Assembly (NCBI GenBank): GCA_905205085.1
Contig: CAJLCG010000031.1
Span: 1-21,298, forward strand
DNA from: an uncultured Oscillospiraceae bacterium
Lineage (GTDB): Bacteria > Bacillota > Clostridia > Oscillospirales > Oscillospiraceae
Reading direction: 5' to 3'
Length of the DNA: 21,298 nt
Below, one piece after another: positions 1-7,941 of this stretch. Every line of letters begins with the position of its first letter. Position 1 is the first letter of the stretch. The notes beneath the pieces were generated by a model. That model saw nothing but the letters and a program-made list of their open reading frames with translations. It was not told where the DNA came from and ran no database searches. A program made the translations under genes and the position numbers.

Positions 1-3
1 GCA

Positions 4-33
4 AAAAGCGGCCCCCTGTGGGGCCGCTTTTTT
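4..33. terminator. Bidirectional intrinsic terminator downstream of the secreted-protein gene
   Basis: A perfect stem (AGCGGCCCC / GGGGCCGCT) with a CTGT loop is flanked by an A-tract on the left and a T-tract on the right, so it can end transcription in either direction. It lies about 17 bases past the stop codon of the minus-strand gene at 51-926 and most likely terminates it. Confidence 0.85.
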
Positions 34-50
34 ATAAACAAATATGGAGC

Positions 51-926
51 TCAGCCTTTGGATTCCCTTCTCTTTTGCCGAATCCAGTTGACTGCCACGA
101 TGATGGCAATGATCAACAGAAGGGGAGGGCCGAATATGTACAGATAGAATAAGGAGTAGGGGTTTCGGAAGGCGCTGAAAAATTCCTGCATCCCGCTCTC
201 GTCAATGGTGATCTCCAGGTTTCCCTGGGGCAGGCTGTCCGATTGGTACTGATAGACGCGGGTGTCCACCTTCCGAAAGTCCACGCTGCTCTCCTTGATC
301 ACAGGCATGCCTTCATCCAGGTAGAGGTTAATGGTGAGGGACTGGAAGTCCTGCCACAGGGCCGCCGGGGCCAGGTAGTATAAGATCTCCCCCCGCTTGA
401 CGTTGTAGTCATAGTCCGGGTAGCCCCCCAGGTGGTAGGGATAGGAGACAGTGACCTCAAAGGCCTGTCCCGGCTCCGCGTCCAGCTGGAAGGAGACGCC
501 GTCCACCGTCCGCTCGTTTGGACTGACTTCGGGATTGTCGGTGAGTACGGCATAGCGCCAGTCCTCCGTCTCGATCTGTGTGTTGTAGGTCAGGCAGTAT
601 TGGTCGGTGGAAAAGGGGAGAGGTTCTCCGTCCACCGTCACCTCCACGTGGCCGTCCCCGGTGTTTGGAGCAAGAAACATCACCGGGGTGGAGACCGGCT
701 CCTGGGTCACGTTGACCATGGAGTAGGTGGCAGTAATGTCCGCGGTGGAGCCGGTGACCTTGATGTCCAGCACCTCTTCGGTCACCGCCAGGGCGTCATT
801 GCGCTGAAACGTGATAGCGGAGCCCACATCGGGCTTTTCTGGGGCGGCCATATTGGCAAATGCGGTCATGGGTTGGAGCAAGAGCAGCGCCAGAGCAAAT
901 GCAGAGACAGCGGGCAGTCGTTTCAT
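51..926 (-). CDS. Secreted, membrane-anchored protein of unknown function
   Basis: I do not recognise this 291-residue protein as a named family. The first 25 residues form a signal peptide: a KR start, a long Leu/Ala-rich core and an A-F-A cleavage-like site. Residues of about 26-255 look like an extracytoplasmic beta-rich domain with many Val/Thr/acidic positions. A single membrane segment follows near residues 262-282, then a short basic tail (RQKRRESKG). This is a type I topology with the bulk of the protein outside the cell. The start at 926 is supported by AGGAGGTG six bases upstream. It appears monocistronic, with its own candidate promoter at 963-991 and a terminator at 4-33. Nothing ties it to the catabolic locus further on. 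Function unknown; the gene call itself is firm. Confidence 0.85.
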   Translation of the reverse strand: MKRLPAVSAFALALLLLQPMTAFANMAAPEKPDVGSAITFQRNDALAVTEEVLDIKVTGSTADITATYSMVNVTQEPVSTPVMFLAPNTGDGHVEVTVDGEPLPFSTDQYCLTYNTQIETEDWRYAVLTDNPEVSPNERTVDGVSFQLDAEPGQAFEVTVSYPYHLGGYPDYDYNVKRGEILYYLAPAALWQDFQSLTINLYLDEGMPVIKESSVDFRKVDTRVYQYQSDSLPQGNLEITIDESGMQEFFSAFRNPYSLFYLYIFGPPLLLIIAIIVAVNWIRQKRRESKG

Positions 927-962
927 AAGAACACCTCCTGAAGCAAATCTGCCGCCCCATTT

Positions 963-991
963 AGTTTATCATGGTAAAGTAATGAGAACAA
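963..991 (-). promoter_or_regulatory. Candidate sigma-70 promoter for the secreted-protein gene
   Basis: On the minus strand TTGTTC (986-991) and TAAACT (963-968) are separated by 17 bases, and a TG lies just upstream of the -10 hexamer (extended -10). The spacing is ideal but both hexamers are imperfect, so confidence is moderate. It would give a leader of about 30 bases. Confidence 0.4.
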
Positions 992-1017
992 CAACAAAGC
1001 GGTAACAGTAGACCGCA

Positions 1018-1054
1018 TAAAAAATGTGGGAGCGACGTAAAACGTCACTCCCAC
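1018..1054 (-). terminator. Intrinsic terminator downstream of glyQS
   Basis: On the minus strand a 12-base-pair stem (GTGGGAGTGACG / CGTCGCTCCCAC, one U-G wobble) with a short loop is followed by ATTTTTT. The wobble pairs only in the minus-strand RNA; on the plus strand the same position is a mismatch. It lies about 80 bases past the glyQS stop. Confidence 0.8.
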
Positions 1055-1133
1055 GTATCTTTTCGTTACGGGCGCAGAAGGGAAACGAAGTTTCCCACAA
1101 AGTTCTTTGCCAAGCTTTCTTTCAAGAAAGCGA

Positions 1134-2570
1134 TCAATAGGCGAGCTTCTCCTCCAGCCAGCTCTTCACCTGGTCCATGGGGATGCGCACCTGCTCCATG
1201 GTGTCGCGGTCACGGATGGTGACGCAGTTGTCGGCGGGGGTGTTCTCGTCGCCCACGGTCTGGAAGTCCACGGTGATGCAGAAGGGGGTGCCGATCTCGT
1301 CCTGGCGGCGATAGCGCTTGCCGATGGAGCCGGTATCGTCGTAGTCCACCATGAAGTACTTGCTCAGCTCATCACGCAGCTTCTGAGCGGGGCCGGCCAG
1401 GACCTCCTTCTTGGACAGGGGCAGGATGGCAGCCTTGAAGGGAGCCAGAGCAGGGTGGAAGTGCATGACCACGCGCACGTCGTCGTTGCCCTTCTTGTCC
1501 TGACCCACGACCTCCTCGTCGTAGGCCTCCACCAGGAAGGCCAGGGTCACACGGTCAGCGCCCAGGGAGGGCTCCACCACGTAGGGGATATAGTGCTCGC
1601 CGGTCTCCTGGTCGAAGTAGGTCATGTCCTTGCCGGAGGTGGTCTGGTGCTGGGTCAGGTCGTAGTCGGTACGGTCGGCCACACCCCACAGCTCACCCCA
1701 GCCGAAGGGGAACAGGAACTCGAAGTCGGTGGTACCCTTGGAGTAGAAGCACAGCTCCTCGGGGCTGTGGTCACGCAGACGCAGGTGCTCCTCCTTCATG
1801 TTCAGATTCAGCAGCCAGTCGCGGCAGAAGGAGCGCCAATACTGGAACCACTCCATGTCGGTGCCGGGCTTGCAGAAGAACTCCAGCTCCATCTGCTCAA
1901 ACTCACGGGTACGGAAGGTGAAGTTGCCGGGGGTGATCTCGTTGCGGAAGGACTTACCGATCTGGCAGACGCCGAAGGGCAGCTTCTTGCGGGTGGTGCG
2001 CTGCACGTTCTGGAAGTTGACGAAGATACCCTGGGCAGTCTCAGGACGGAGATACACGGTGTTCTTGGCGTCCTCGGTAACACCCTGGAAGGTCTTGAAC
2101 ATCAGGTTGAACTGACGGATATCGGTGAAGTTGTGCTTGCCGCAGGAGGGGCAGGGGATGTTCTTCTCCTCGATGAAGGCCTTCATCTCGTCCTGAGAGA
2201 AGGCGTCGATGGGCTTGTCCAGCTCCACGCCGTTCTCGCCGCACCAGTCCTCGATGAGCTTGTCGGCGCGGAAGCGCTCCTTACACTCCTTACAGTCCAT
2301 CAGAGGATCAGAGAAGCCGCCCAGATGGCCGGAGGCCACCCAGGTCTGGGGGTTCATCAGGATGGCGGCGTCCAGACCCACGTTATAGGGGTTCTCCTGG
2401 ACGAACTTCTTCCACCAGGCCTTCTTCACGTTGTTCTTCAGCTCCACACCCAGAGGGCCGTAGTCCCAGGTGTTGGCCAGGCCGCCGTAGATCTCGCTGC
2501 CGGAGAAAATGAAGCCGCGGCCCTTACACAGGGCAACGATCTTTTCCATGGTCTTGTCGCTGTTTTTCAT
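1134..2570 (-). CDS. glyQS: Glycyl-tRNA synthetase, dimeric class II type
   Basis: This enzyme charges tRNA-Gly with glycine using ATP in the cytoplasm. At 478 residues it has the usual length for the bacterial alpha2 enzyme. Visible features are the N-terminal ALCKRGF-like and GxxYDYGPLG-like region (WDYGPLG near residue 36), two Cys pairs (C93/C96 and C140/C143) typical of the zinc-binding insertion, the RPETAQGIF segment near 175, class II motif 2 (FRNE near 208, followed by [12 protein letters not shown]), and motif 3 ([11 protein letters not shown]) before the C-terminal anticodon-binding domain. AAGGAG lies about ten bases upstream of the start. It is preceded by a T-box leader with a glycine specifier and followed by a terminator, so it is a single-gene unit controlled by tRNA-Gly charging. 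Confidence 0.97.
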   Translation of the reverse strand: MKNSDKTMEKIVALCKGRGFIFSGSEIYGGLANTWDYGPLGVELKNNVKKAWWKKFVQENPYNVGLDAAILMNPQTWVASGHLGGFSDPLMDCKECKERFRADKLIEDWCGENGVELDKPIDAFSQDEMKAFIEEKNIPCPSCGKHNFTDIRQFNLMFKTFQGVTEDAKNTVYLRPETAQGIFVNFQNVQRTTRKKLPFGVCQIGKSFRNEITPGNFTFRTREFEQMELEFFCKPGTDMEWFQYWRSFCRDWLLNLNMKEEHLRLRDHSPEELCFYSKGTTDFEFLFPFGWGELWGVADRTDYDLTQHQTTSGKDMTYFDQETGEHYIPYVVEPSLGADRVTLAFLVEAYDEEVVGQDKKGNDDVRVVMHFHPALAPFKAAILPLSKKEVLAGPAQKLRDELSKYFMVDYDDTGSIGKRYRRQDEIGTPFCITVDFQTVGDENTPADNCVTIRDRDTMEQVRIPMDQVKSWLEEKLAY

Positions 2571-2616
2571 GGTGATACGCTCCTTTTCAACTTGATTTGG
2601 CTCAGAGCAAGTTCTA

Positions 2617-2643
2617 TTTTTTACCCCCGCAGGGGGTAAAAAA
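2617..2643. repeat. Perfect 12-bp inverted repeat overlapping the T-box terminator U-tract
   Basis: TTTTTTACCCCC and GGGGGTAAAAAA flank a three-base loop with no mismatch. In the glyQS transcript the 5' arm of this hairpin contains the U-tract that belongs to the terminator at 2638-2673. The two structures therefore share bases. Confidence 0.85.
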
Positions 2644-2673
2644 ACGCCCTGAGCCGGTTTTCGGCTCAGGGCG
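2638..2673 (-). terminator. Leader terminator of the glyQS T-box
   Basis: On the minus strand CGCCCTGAGCCG pairs perfectly with CGGCTCAGGGCG across a five-base loop and is followed by TTTTTTT. It sits inside the glyQS leader, about 70 bases before the start codon. It is best read as the regulated terminator of the T-box element. Confidence 0.85.
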
Positions 2674-3004
2674 AACAGTTGTCACGCTCCGTCTGCTCAC
2701 AACGCAGCCTAAGCCGCTTCAACTGCGCAAGCCGGCTATCGGCCCTCCGGGCCGGCAGTCCGTTTGCTCCGTTCCGCGTCTTAGTCTGCTGTTCGCGACG
2801 ACTCTGCGCTTCTTTGTCCGTGGTTCCACCTGAATTCGTACCTGGCTGGTACGCACTTCATTCCCGGTAACGGCGGGGGCCGGCGGGCCATTTCCTGCCC
2901 GCGCTCCAGAGGGCCGTTCCCCGTCCCGCCTTCGGAGGACTTGCACCGGCCATCCTCTCTCTTGCGCCCCGGCGGGGGGTACTGTTCTCTGTCACAGCTT
3001 TTTC
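2640..3004 (-). ncRNA. T-box leader, tRNA-Gly responsive (specifier GGC)
   Basis: Reading the minus strand downward, several T-box landmarks occur in order. First is the stem I AG-bulge and distal loop region (AGAGAGGATGGCCGGTGCAA at about 2943-2962). Next is a specifier loop GAACGGCC with the glycine codon GGC at 2913-2915. Then come a stem III-like segment (GCCGTTACC, AATGAAGTGCGTACC) and the T-box motif AGGTGGAACCACGG at 2818-2831. The specifier agrees with the downstream glyQS gene. Known mechanism: uncharged tRNA-Gly pairs with the specifier and the T-box bulge, which favours antitermination. Odd point: about 145 bases separate the T-box motif from the terminator stem, much longer than usual. 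Family assignment and specifier are strong; exact boundaries are approximate. Confidence 0.92.
2671..2796. repeat. Inverted GCGAACAG/CTGTTCGC pair bracketing an insertion inside the T-box leader
   Basis: GCGAACAG at 2671-2678 and CTGTTCGC at 2789-2796 are perfect inverted copies about 110 bases apart. They bracket the stretch lying between the T-box motif and the terminator. Inside are a GC hairpin (CGGCCC-TCC-GGGCCG type, around 2740-2753) and two loosely similar segments (2690-2715 and 2758-2784). I cannot tell whether this is a folded expansion of the leader or an inserted element. Confidence 0.5.
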
Positions 3005-3010
3005 GATGCC

Positions 3011-3039
3011 ATTTTACTGGACAAATGCCCCGCTGTCAA
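3011..3039 (-). promoter_or_regulatory. Sigma-70 promoter of the T-box/glyQS unit
   Basis: On the minus strand TTGACA (3034-3039) and TAAAAT (3011-3016) are separated by exactly 17 bases. This is a near-consensus housekeeping promoter placed just before the T-box element. The predicted start near 3004 gives a leader of about 430 bases. Confidence 0.85.
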
Positions 3040-3060
3040 GGGCAAAACCGGGGTTTTTTG

Positions 3061-4431
3061 TCAATCCAGCTCCAGACCCTGGGCGTAGAGCTGATAAGTA
3101 GCCAGGCCGGACAGGTCCACATCGTCCAGGGTGACGGGGCAGCCCTTCTTCACGTCCCGGAGCAGGGCAGCGCCGTTGAGCAGATAGAAGGGGGCAGCCT
3201 TGTCGGCGTGGGCCCGCTCCAGCAGCTGGGGAGTGAGGCCGTCGATGGCGTGGTGGTGGCCCTCCACCTTCAGCACAGTGCCCGCGGGCAGATCCCGGTC
3301 GGCCACACCGGCCAGCACCGACACCTGGCGGCACTCGGGGTGGCAGCCCATGCCCATCAGGTCACCCAGCAGGATGGAGGTGGGGGTCTCCAGGCCCATG
3401 TAGTGGTAGGGCAGGTAGATGCAGGCGTACTTCTTGTTCTTGCTCATCACATGGCCCTTGGAGCCCAGCAGGTCCCACATCTTCTCGTTCTCACAGCGCA
3501 CGATGATGAACTCGCCGCCGCAGAAGCTGGCCTCGTCCTTCTCCCGCAGGTCGTAGAACACGTCCACCACGCCGGTCTGGGTGAGGATGCCGCCGTCCTC
3601 TTCGGGGATGAAGATATCAGCCAGCTCGCTGGTCTTGGCGATGGGGTAGTCCAGGAAGGGGGAGGCGGGCTTGAGGCCGGTGAGGTTGGACACCAGGTTC
3701 ATCTCGCACAGGTCGGCGGAGATGACCTCGGTATACTTCTCCAGCAGGGCCCGGCGGGCCTTCAGGGTTTCCACACCCTCATAGCGCCAGCAGTCGCCCA
3801 TCTGGGGCAGCTGCTCCACCCGGCCGCTGCCGTCGGTGTAGGTGAGCTCGCCGCTGTCTTTGTCCCAGACAAAGTCGTACTCGCTGGCCTTGCCCGCGGC
3901 CACCACGTCCAGGCCCAGCAGCATGGCCCAGGAGTACAGGTCCAGCAGGTTGCGGGGCTGGTCGCCGTTGACCAGGGCGTACACGGCGCCGTGCTCGGCG
4001 GCGGTCTGGTTGAGGATGGGGCCGCAGACGCTGTCGGTCTCCTTGGAGACCATGTACACGTTGATGCCGCGACGCAGAGCGGACAGGGCGGCGTCGGAGC
4101 TGACGGCGGTGTTGCCGGTGCACTCCACCAGGGCGGTAACGCCGCACTCCATCACCAGGCGGTAGTCGCTGACGATGAGCACCGCATCGGCGGGAGCCTG
4201 GTCGATGGCAGCCTTATCGGGGCAGAACACGATGTTCTCCTTGGCGTAGCCGATCTCGGTGAGCACGTCCAGGCACTCCTCGGGGTGGCGGGAGCAGATG
4301 ACTCGCAGCTCCATATTCTTTACTTTGGGGATCTGGGCCAGCAGGGTGTAGCCGTAGCCGCGGGTGGCGCCAATGATGCCCACCTTGGACTGCTTCTTCC
4401 AGGGGTTCTGGAGCAGAGTGGTATAATCCAT
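3061..4431 (-). CDS. NAD(P)-dependent oxidoreductase with C-terminal SAF domain (homoserine dehydrogenase-like)
   Basis: A 456-residue protein of the COG4091-like family: an N-terminal Rossmann fold related to homoserine dehydrogenase and a C-terminal SAF domain. The nucleotide-binding segment is KVGIIGATRGYG (residues 16-27), and residues about 369-456 form the SAF part (DLPAGTVLKVEGHHHAID). No substrate is firmly known for the family; members often sit beside sugar-acid or polyol catabolic genes. AAGGAGG lies upstream of the start. A sigma-54 promoter at 4486-4501 points directly into it, and regulator 1 lies immediately upstream, so it is probably activated by that regulator. I infer it oxidises or reduces a pathway intermediate in the cytoplasm. 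No clear terminator separates it from the glyQS promoter only 22 bases on. Confidence 0.85.
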   Translation of the reverse strand: MDYTTLLQNPWKKQSKVGIIGATRGYGYTLLAQIPKVKNMELRVICSRHPEECLDVLTEIGYAKENIVFCPDKAAIDQAPADAVLIVSDYRLVMECGVTALVECTGNTAVSSDAALSALRRGINVYMVSKETDSVCGPILNQTAAEHGAVYALVNGDQPRNLLDLYSWAMLLGLDVVAAGKASEYDFVWDKDSGELTYTDGSGRVEQLPQMGDCWRYEGVETLKARRALLEKYTEVISADLCEMNLVSNLTGLKPASPFLDYPIAKTSELADIFIPEEDGGILTQTGVVDVFYDLREKDEASFCGGEFIIVRCENEKMWDLLGSKGHVMSKNKKYACIYLPYHYMGLETPTSILLGDLMGMGCHPECRQVSVLAGVADRDLPAGTVLKVEGHHHAIDGLTPQLLERAHADKAAPFYLLNGAALLRDVKKGCPVTLDDVDLSGLATYQLYAQGLELD

Positions 4432-4485
4432 AAGAAATGTCCTCCTTCGATTTCTTTTTTGTTTTTTCTCTCACTCTGTATTAGA

Positions 4486-4501
4486 AGCAAAATCCGTGCC
4501 A
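4486..4501 (-). promoter_or_regulatory. Sigma-54 promoter for the SAF-domain oxidoreductase
   Basis: The minus strand reads TGGCACGGATTTTGCT, a full match to the -24/-12 pattern TGGCACG-N4-TTGCW. The predicted start is about 43 bases before the ATG at 4431. It begins just after the terminator of regulator 1, so the SAF gene has its own start rather than relying on read-through. Confidence 0.9.
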
Positions 4502-4506
4502 GCTTA

Positions 4507-4540
4507 AAAAAAGACGGCGGAACAATTCCGCCGTCTTTTT
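4507..4540. terminator. Terminator of regulator 1 (bidirectional shape)
   Basis: A perfect GACGGCGGAA / TTCCGCCGTC stem is flanked by seven A and seven T bases. It follows the regulator 1 stop codon directly and precedes the sigma-54 promoter of the next gene by about five bases. Confidence 0.9.
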
Positions 4541-6448
4541 TTAACCCTTATATTTTTGCAGCTTGCGCCACAAGGTGGACCGGTCCATCCCCAGCATTTT
4601 GGCCGCCTGGGTGCGGTTGCCGCCGCAGGCCTCCAGGGCCTGGAGCAGCCGGGTATGCTCATCCAAAACCGGCTGCACGCTCTCCACGTGCGGAAGCTGG
4701 GGGGAGGGGGTCCCCATCTCCAGATCTCTGGGGTAGATGGCCTCCCGCAGCACCTGGGGGGAGATGACGCCCTGGGCGCCCACCACGCTCACCCGCTCCA
4801 CCACATTTTTCAGCTCCCGGATGTTGCCCTCAAAGGGGTACTGGTGCAGCAGAGGAATGGCCTCCGGGTCCAGTCTGGGCACCGGGGCTCCGCTCTGGGC
4901 GCACTGCTCCTCCAGCAGGGACAAAAACAGCAGCTCCACATCGTTTTCCCGCTCCCGCAGAGGGGGGATAAACAGCCGCAGCACATCCAGGCGATACATC
5001 AGGTCTTTCCGGAATTTTCCCTGCTGAGACAGGCTGGCAATGCTCTTGTTGGTGGCCGAGATGATGCGCACATCCACGTCGATGACCTTGTTGTCGCCGA
5101 TGCGCCGCACCTGCCGCTCCTGGAGCACACGCAGCAGCTTGCTCTGGGTGGACAGGGAGATCTCCTCCACCTCATCCAGGAACAGGGTGCCCCCGTGGGC
5201 CTGCTCAAACAGGCCCATCTTGCCCCCCTTGCTGGTGCCGGTAAAGGCCCCCTCCACGTAGCCGAACAACTCGCTCTCCAGCAGATTTTCCGTGATGGCG
5301 GCGCAGTTGATGGCCACAAAGGGGCCGTTTTTCCGGCTGCTGCTGTTGTGGATGGACTGGGCAAAAAGTTCCTTTCCGGTGCCGGTTTCTCCCACAATAA
5401 TAATATTTGAGCTAGAAAGGGCGTATTGTCTGGCCCGCTGGATGGTTTGCTCAATCACCGCGCTGTGGTGTACAATATCAGAGAAGTGGTATTTGGCCCG
5501 CAGTCCCCGTTCACTCAGCTTGCGCCGGATCTGACTTTCCAGATTCTGCACCAAGGTGATGTCGGTCAGGTTCATCACCGCGCCGCTGATCTGCCCGTTT
5601 ACCACCACCGGCGTACAGCTGGCAGACACCTTCATCTTGCTCCCCGGCACGGACAGCACCCGTCCCACCTCCTCTTTCCCGCTGGAGAGGACCTGGCAGA
5701 ACATCTTGTAGAGGTGGGGCAGCGCCTGCTGCAAATGCCGCCCCATCAGCTCCTCCACCCCGTGCATCTGACAAATTACCTGGTTTTGCACCTGGATGAC
5801 CCCGTGGGCGTCCACATAGAGCACCCCGTCCTTGGAGGAGCAGATGATGGTCTTATACATCTGGGCGGTCTCCTGCTGGCGGCGCAGCTGGCCCACCGTG
5901 CGCACCGCCGTTTCAATGGTGCGCAGCACGGTATCCTCGCCGGTACCGATAACCACCCCCGGAAAGTTCCGCTGACGGGCCATTGTAACGGCGGAATAGC
6001 CGCCGATGAGGGCGTCGCACCCCTGTTCCACGGCCCGGTCCAGCATGGCAGACAGCTTGTCGTGGCGGGGGGCGGCATATACCTCGCCCTCCACACCAAA
6101 CAGGCGGCAGATCTCTTCCACCTGGTACATCTGTCCCTCTGAGGTAAAGACCGCCACCTTCTTGGGATGGTAGGTCTGACAGCACTGGGACAGGGCCCGT
6201 ACCACGTCATAGCCCGAGATATTCAGCCGCACTACCGGCAGGTGCCGGTAGATGGCTGCCATCTTTTTGGCGGTATAGCCCCGGGCAATGACCGCGTCAT
6301 ACTGGGAGGAGTTGATCTGGGGCAGATCTTCGGCGGTGTACACCTTTACCTCTACATCCAGTTCCAGGCGTCCGGGATAGTTGGACAGTACATAGTCCAC
6401 CGTCTCCCTCAGCTGTGGATACGGCACGATAAACAGCAGGCGCGTCAT
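4541..6448 (-). CDS. Regulator 1: PrpR_N-type sigma-54-dependent transcriptional activator
   Basis: A 635-residue enhancer-binding protein. Residues about 1-185 resemble the propionate-regulator sensor domain (PrpR_N, starting [12 protein letters not shown]) and 195-300 a PAS-like domain. Residues 325-560 are the AAA+ sigma-54 interaction domain, with Walker A GETGTGKE (353-360) and Walker B GTLFLDE (about 420-426). A Fis-type helix-turn-helix ends the protein ([20 protein letters not shown]). The L1 loop reads GAFTGT (400-405) instead of GAFTGA. I chose the start at 6448 because a longer frame from 6601 would run through its own promoter and the divergent sigma-54 promoter; AAAGGGG precedes 6448. 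It sits between two sigma-54 promoters (4486 and 6554), its likely targets. The ligand is unknown; PrpR_N domains bind small metabolites. Confidence 0.93.
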   Translation of the reverse strand: MTRLLFIVPYPQLRETVDYVLSNYPGRLELDVEVKVYTAEDLPQINSSQYDAVIARGYTAKKMAAIYRHLPVVRLNISGYDVVRALSQCCQTYHPKKVAVFTSEGQMYQVEEICRLFGVEGEVYAAPRHDKLSAMLDRAVEQGCDALIGGYSAVTMARQRNFPGVVIGTGEDTVLRTIETAVRTVGQLRRQQETAQMYKTIICSSKDGVLYVDAHGVIQVQNQVICQMHGVEELMGRHLQQALPHLYKMFCQVLSSGKEEVGRVLSVPGSKMKVSASCTPVVVNGQISGAVMNLTDITLVQNLESQIRRKLSERGLRAKYHFSDIVHHSAVIEQTIQRARQYALSSSNIIIVGETGTGKELFAQSIHNSSSRKNGPFVAINCAAITENLLESELFGYVEGAFTGTSKGGKMGLFEQAHGGTLFLDEVEEISLSTQSKLLRVLQERQVRRIGDNKVIDVDVRIISATNKSIASLSQQGKFRKDLMYRLDVLRLFIPPLRERENDVELLFLSLLEEQCAQSGAPVPRLDPEAIPLLHQYPFEGNIRELKNVVERVSVVGAQGVISPQVLREAIYPRDLEMGTPSPQLPHVESVQPVLDEHTRLLQALEACGGNRTQAAKMLGMDRSTLWRKLQKYKG

Positions 6449-6470
6449 GGCAATGGGACCCCTTTCTCTC

Positions 6471-6545
6471 GTTGCATCAATGTTGCGTTGCCACAAGTAT
6501 ACAACGATGCAACAGATTTGGTCAAGAAAAATCCCGTTTTGCAAC
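6471..6545. promoter_or_regulatory. Candidate binding sites of regulator 1 (GTTGCATC/GATGCAAC boxes)
   Basis: GTTGCATC (6471-6478) and its exact inverse GATGCAAC (6506-6513) flank further GTTGC copies (about 6482-6491), and another TTGCAAC lies near 6538-6544. The cluster is about 40-85 bases upstream of the kinase's sigma-54 promoter, where enhancer-binding proteins usually bind. The 6506-6513 half-site lies inside the spacer of the regulator's own sigma-70 promoter. The link to regulator 1 rests on position alone. Confidence 0.7.
6496..6525 (-). promoter_or_regulatory. Sigma-70 promoter of regulator 1
   Basis: On the minus strand TTGACC (6520-6525) and TATACT (6496-6501) are separated by 18 bases, giving a leader of about 40 bases to the ATG at 6448. 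The GATGCAAC box fills part of the spacer, so a bound regulator could block its own transcription. Confidence 0.7.
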
Positions 6546-6553
6546 CCTCCGCC

Positions 6554-6569
6554 TGGCACAAAATTTGCT
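6554..6569 (+). promoter_or_regulatory. Sigma-54 promoter of the DUF1537 kinase
   Basis: The plus strand reads TGGCACAAAATTTGCT, matching TGGCAC-N5-TTGCW exactly. The predicted start near 6581 leaves about 54 bases to the kinase ATG at 6635. Confidence 0.9.
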
Positions 6570-6634
6570 TTATATAAAGGTATCAAATTCAGACGACCCA
6601 CCGTCTGTCAATTTACGGAAAAGGAGAGATTTCC

Positions 6635-7870
6635 ATGGCGGTATTCGGATGTATCGCGGATGATTTTACCGGCGCCAGCGATGCGGCGTCCTTCCTGGTC
6701 AAGGGAGGCATGAGCGTGCGGCTTTACAACGGTGTGCCTGAGCAGGGGCAGACCGGGGGAGAGGACCAGGCCCTGGTCATCGCCCTGAAATCCCGCACCC
6801 AGCCCACCGCCCAGGCGGTGGAGGACACCCTGCGGGCTGCCCGGTTCCTGCTGGACCAGGGGGTGCGGCAGCTGTACTTCAAGTACTGCTCCACCTTTGA
6901 CTCCACCCCCCAGGGCAACATCGGCCCGGTGGCCGATGCCCTGATGGAGCTCACCAATGCTCCCTACACCCTGCTGTGCCCCGCCCTGCCGGTCAACGGC
7001 CGCACGGTGGAGGAGGGCCGCCTGCTGGTCAACGGCGTACCCCTGGACCAGAGTCACATGCGCAACCACCCCCTGACCCCCATGTGGGACAGCCGCATCG
7101 ATCAGCTCATGAAGCCCCAGAGCAAATATCCCTCCCGCCGTCTGGAGGGGGACCCGGCTTCCTTCCAGCCCCAGGGGGAGGAGGGCCCTTTCTATCTCAT
7201 TCCTGACTACAAGACGGAGGAGGACGGCGAAGCCATTGCCCAGGCCTTCTGGCAGCTGCCTCTGCTCACCGGCGGCAGCGGCCTGCTGGAGCCTCTGGCC
7301 AAAATCTGGACCCGGGAGCTCTCCGCCCCCGGTCAGATCCCTGCCAGCGCCACCCCCGGCTCCGCCCTGCTGCTGGCGGGCAGCTGCTCCAAGGCCACCC
7401 TGGGACAGATCGCCTGGTATCAGAGCCAGGGAGCTCCCACCTATAAGCTAGACCCCGCCGCCATGCTGGAGGGCCGCCAGACCCTGGAGGACGCCTGGGA
7501 CTTTGTGACCCGCAACACCACCCCGGAGCAGGCGGTGCTGGTGTACAGCTCGGACACCCCGGAAAAGGTGCGCCAGTTCCAGCAGCTGGGCACCCAGCGG
7601 GTGGCCGCTCTGCTGGAGGACACCGCCGCCGCCCTGGCCGCCAAGGCAGTGGAGGCGGGCTTCACCCGCATCATCTCCGCCGGCGGAGAGACCTCCGGCG
7701 CGGTGACCAAGGGGCTGGGCTTCTCTTCCTACCGCATGGGAGAGAGCGTGGCTCCCGGCGTGCCCATTATGGCCCCCACCCAGCGCCCGGACATCCGGCT
7801 CATCCTGAAAAGCGGCAACTTCGGCCAGGAGGACTTCTTCGGCCGGGCCCTGAAGATGACCAAAGCTTAA
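6635..7870 (+). CDS. otnK: DUF1537-family sugar-acid kinase, 3-oxo-tetronate kinase-like
   Basis: A 411-residue member of the DUF1537 four-carbon acid sugar kinase family, which phosphorylates C4 sugar acids at O4 with ATP. Visible family motifs are ADDFTGA (8-14), YFKYCSTFDST followed by GNIGPV (81-99), LTGGSGL (211-217), SAGGETSGAV (348-357) and LKSGNFG (391-397) near the C-terminus. The KYCSTFDST..GNIGPV signature is what I associate with OtnK (3-oxo-tetronate) rather than D-threonate kinase. The linker around residues 165-200 looks short. AAAAGGAGA lies upstream of the start, a sigma-54 promoter drives it, and a terminator follows directly. It is the only plus-strand gene here and is separated from the OtnC-like gene, its natural partner. 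Family call firm; exact substrate inferred, and 3-oxo-isoapionate is an alternative. Confidence 0.88.
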   Translation: MAVFGCIADDFTGASDAASFLVKGGMSVRLYNGVPEQGQTGGEDQALVIALKSRTQPTAQAVEDTLRAARFLLDQGVRQLYFKYCSTFDSTPQGNIGPVADALMELTNAPYTLLCPALPVNGRTVEEGRLLVNGVPLDQSHMRNHPLTPMWDSRIDQLMKPQSKYPSRRLEGDPASFQPQGEEGPFYLIPDYKTEEDGEAIAQAFWQLPLLTGGSGLLEPLAKIWTRELSAPGQIPASATPGSALLLAGSCSKATLGQIAWYQSQGAPTYKLDPAAMLEGRQTLEDAWDFVTRNTTPEQAVLVYSSDTPEKVRQFQQLGTQRVAALLEDTAAALAAKAVEAGFTRIISAGGETSGAVTKGLGFSSYRMGESVAPGVPIMAPTQRPDIRLILKSGNFGQEDFFGRALKMTKA

Positions 7871-7878
7871 TTACACTG

Positions 7879-7914
7879 AAAAAAACACGGAGATCTGTGA
7901 TCTCCGTGTTTTTT
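7879..7914. terminator. Bidirectional terminator between the convergent kinase and cyclase genes
   Basis: A perfect AACACGGAGATC / GATCTCCGTGTT stem with a three-base loop is flanked by A- and T-tracts. It serves the plus-strand kinase ending at 7870 and the minus-strand operon ending at 7942. Confidence 0.9.
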
Positions 7915-7941
7915 CTTGCCTAAATATTACGATTTGTTATC

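Noticed and set aside
1107..2639. Long plus-strand frame opposite glyQS
   Set aside because: Antisense to a confidently identified synthetase; the translation is repetitive and resembles no protein. Similar shadows at 2941-4767 and 15168-17051 were dismissed for the same reason.
3035..3060. CCCCG...CGGGG hairpin with a T-run near the end of the SAF gene
   Set aside because: The stem is only five base pairs with a long loop, the T-run is on the plus-strand side where no gene ends, and it overlaps the glyQS -35 element.
4555..4572. Possible regulator 1 site at the 3' end of its own gene (TTGCAGCTTGCGCCACAA)
   Set aside because: It loosely resembles GTTGCGTTGCCACAAG at 6484-6497 but lacks the inverted arms and is explained by the helix-turn-helix codons; too weak to list.
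6449..6601. N-terminal extension of regulator 1 from an ATG at 6601
   Set aside because: It would place coding sequence over the regulator's promoter, the operator boxes and the divergent sigma-54 promoter. The PrpR_N domain begins at the ATG at 6448.
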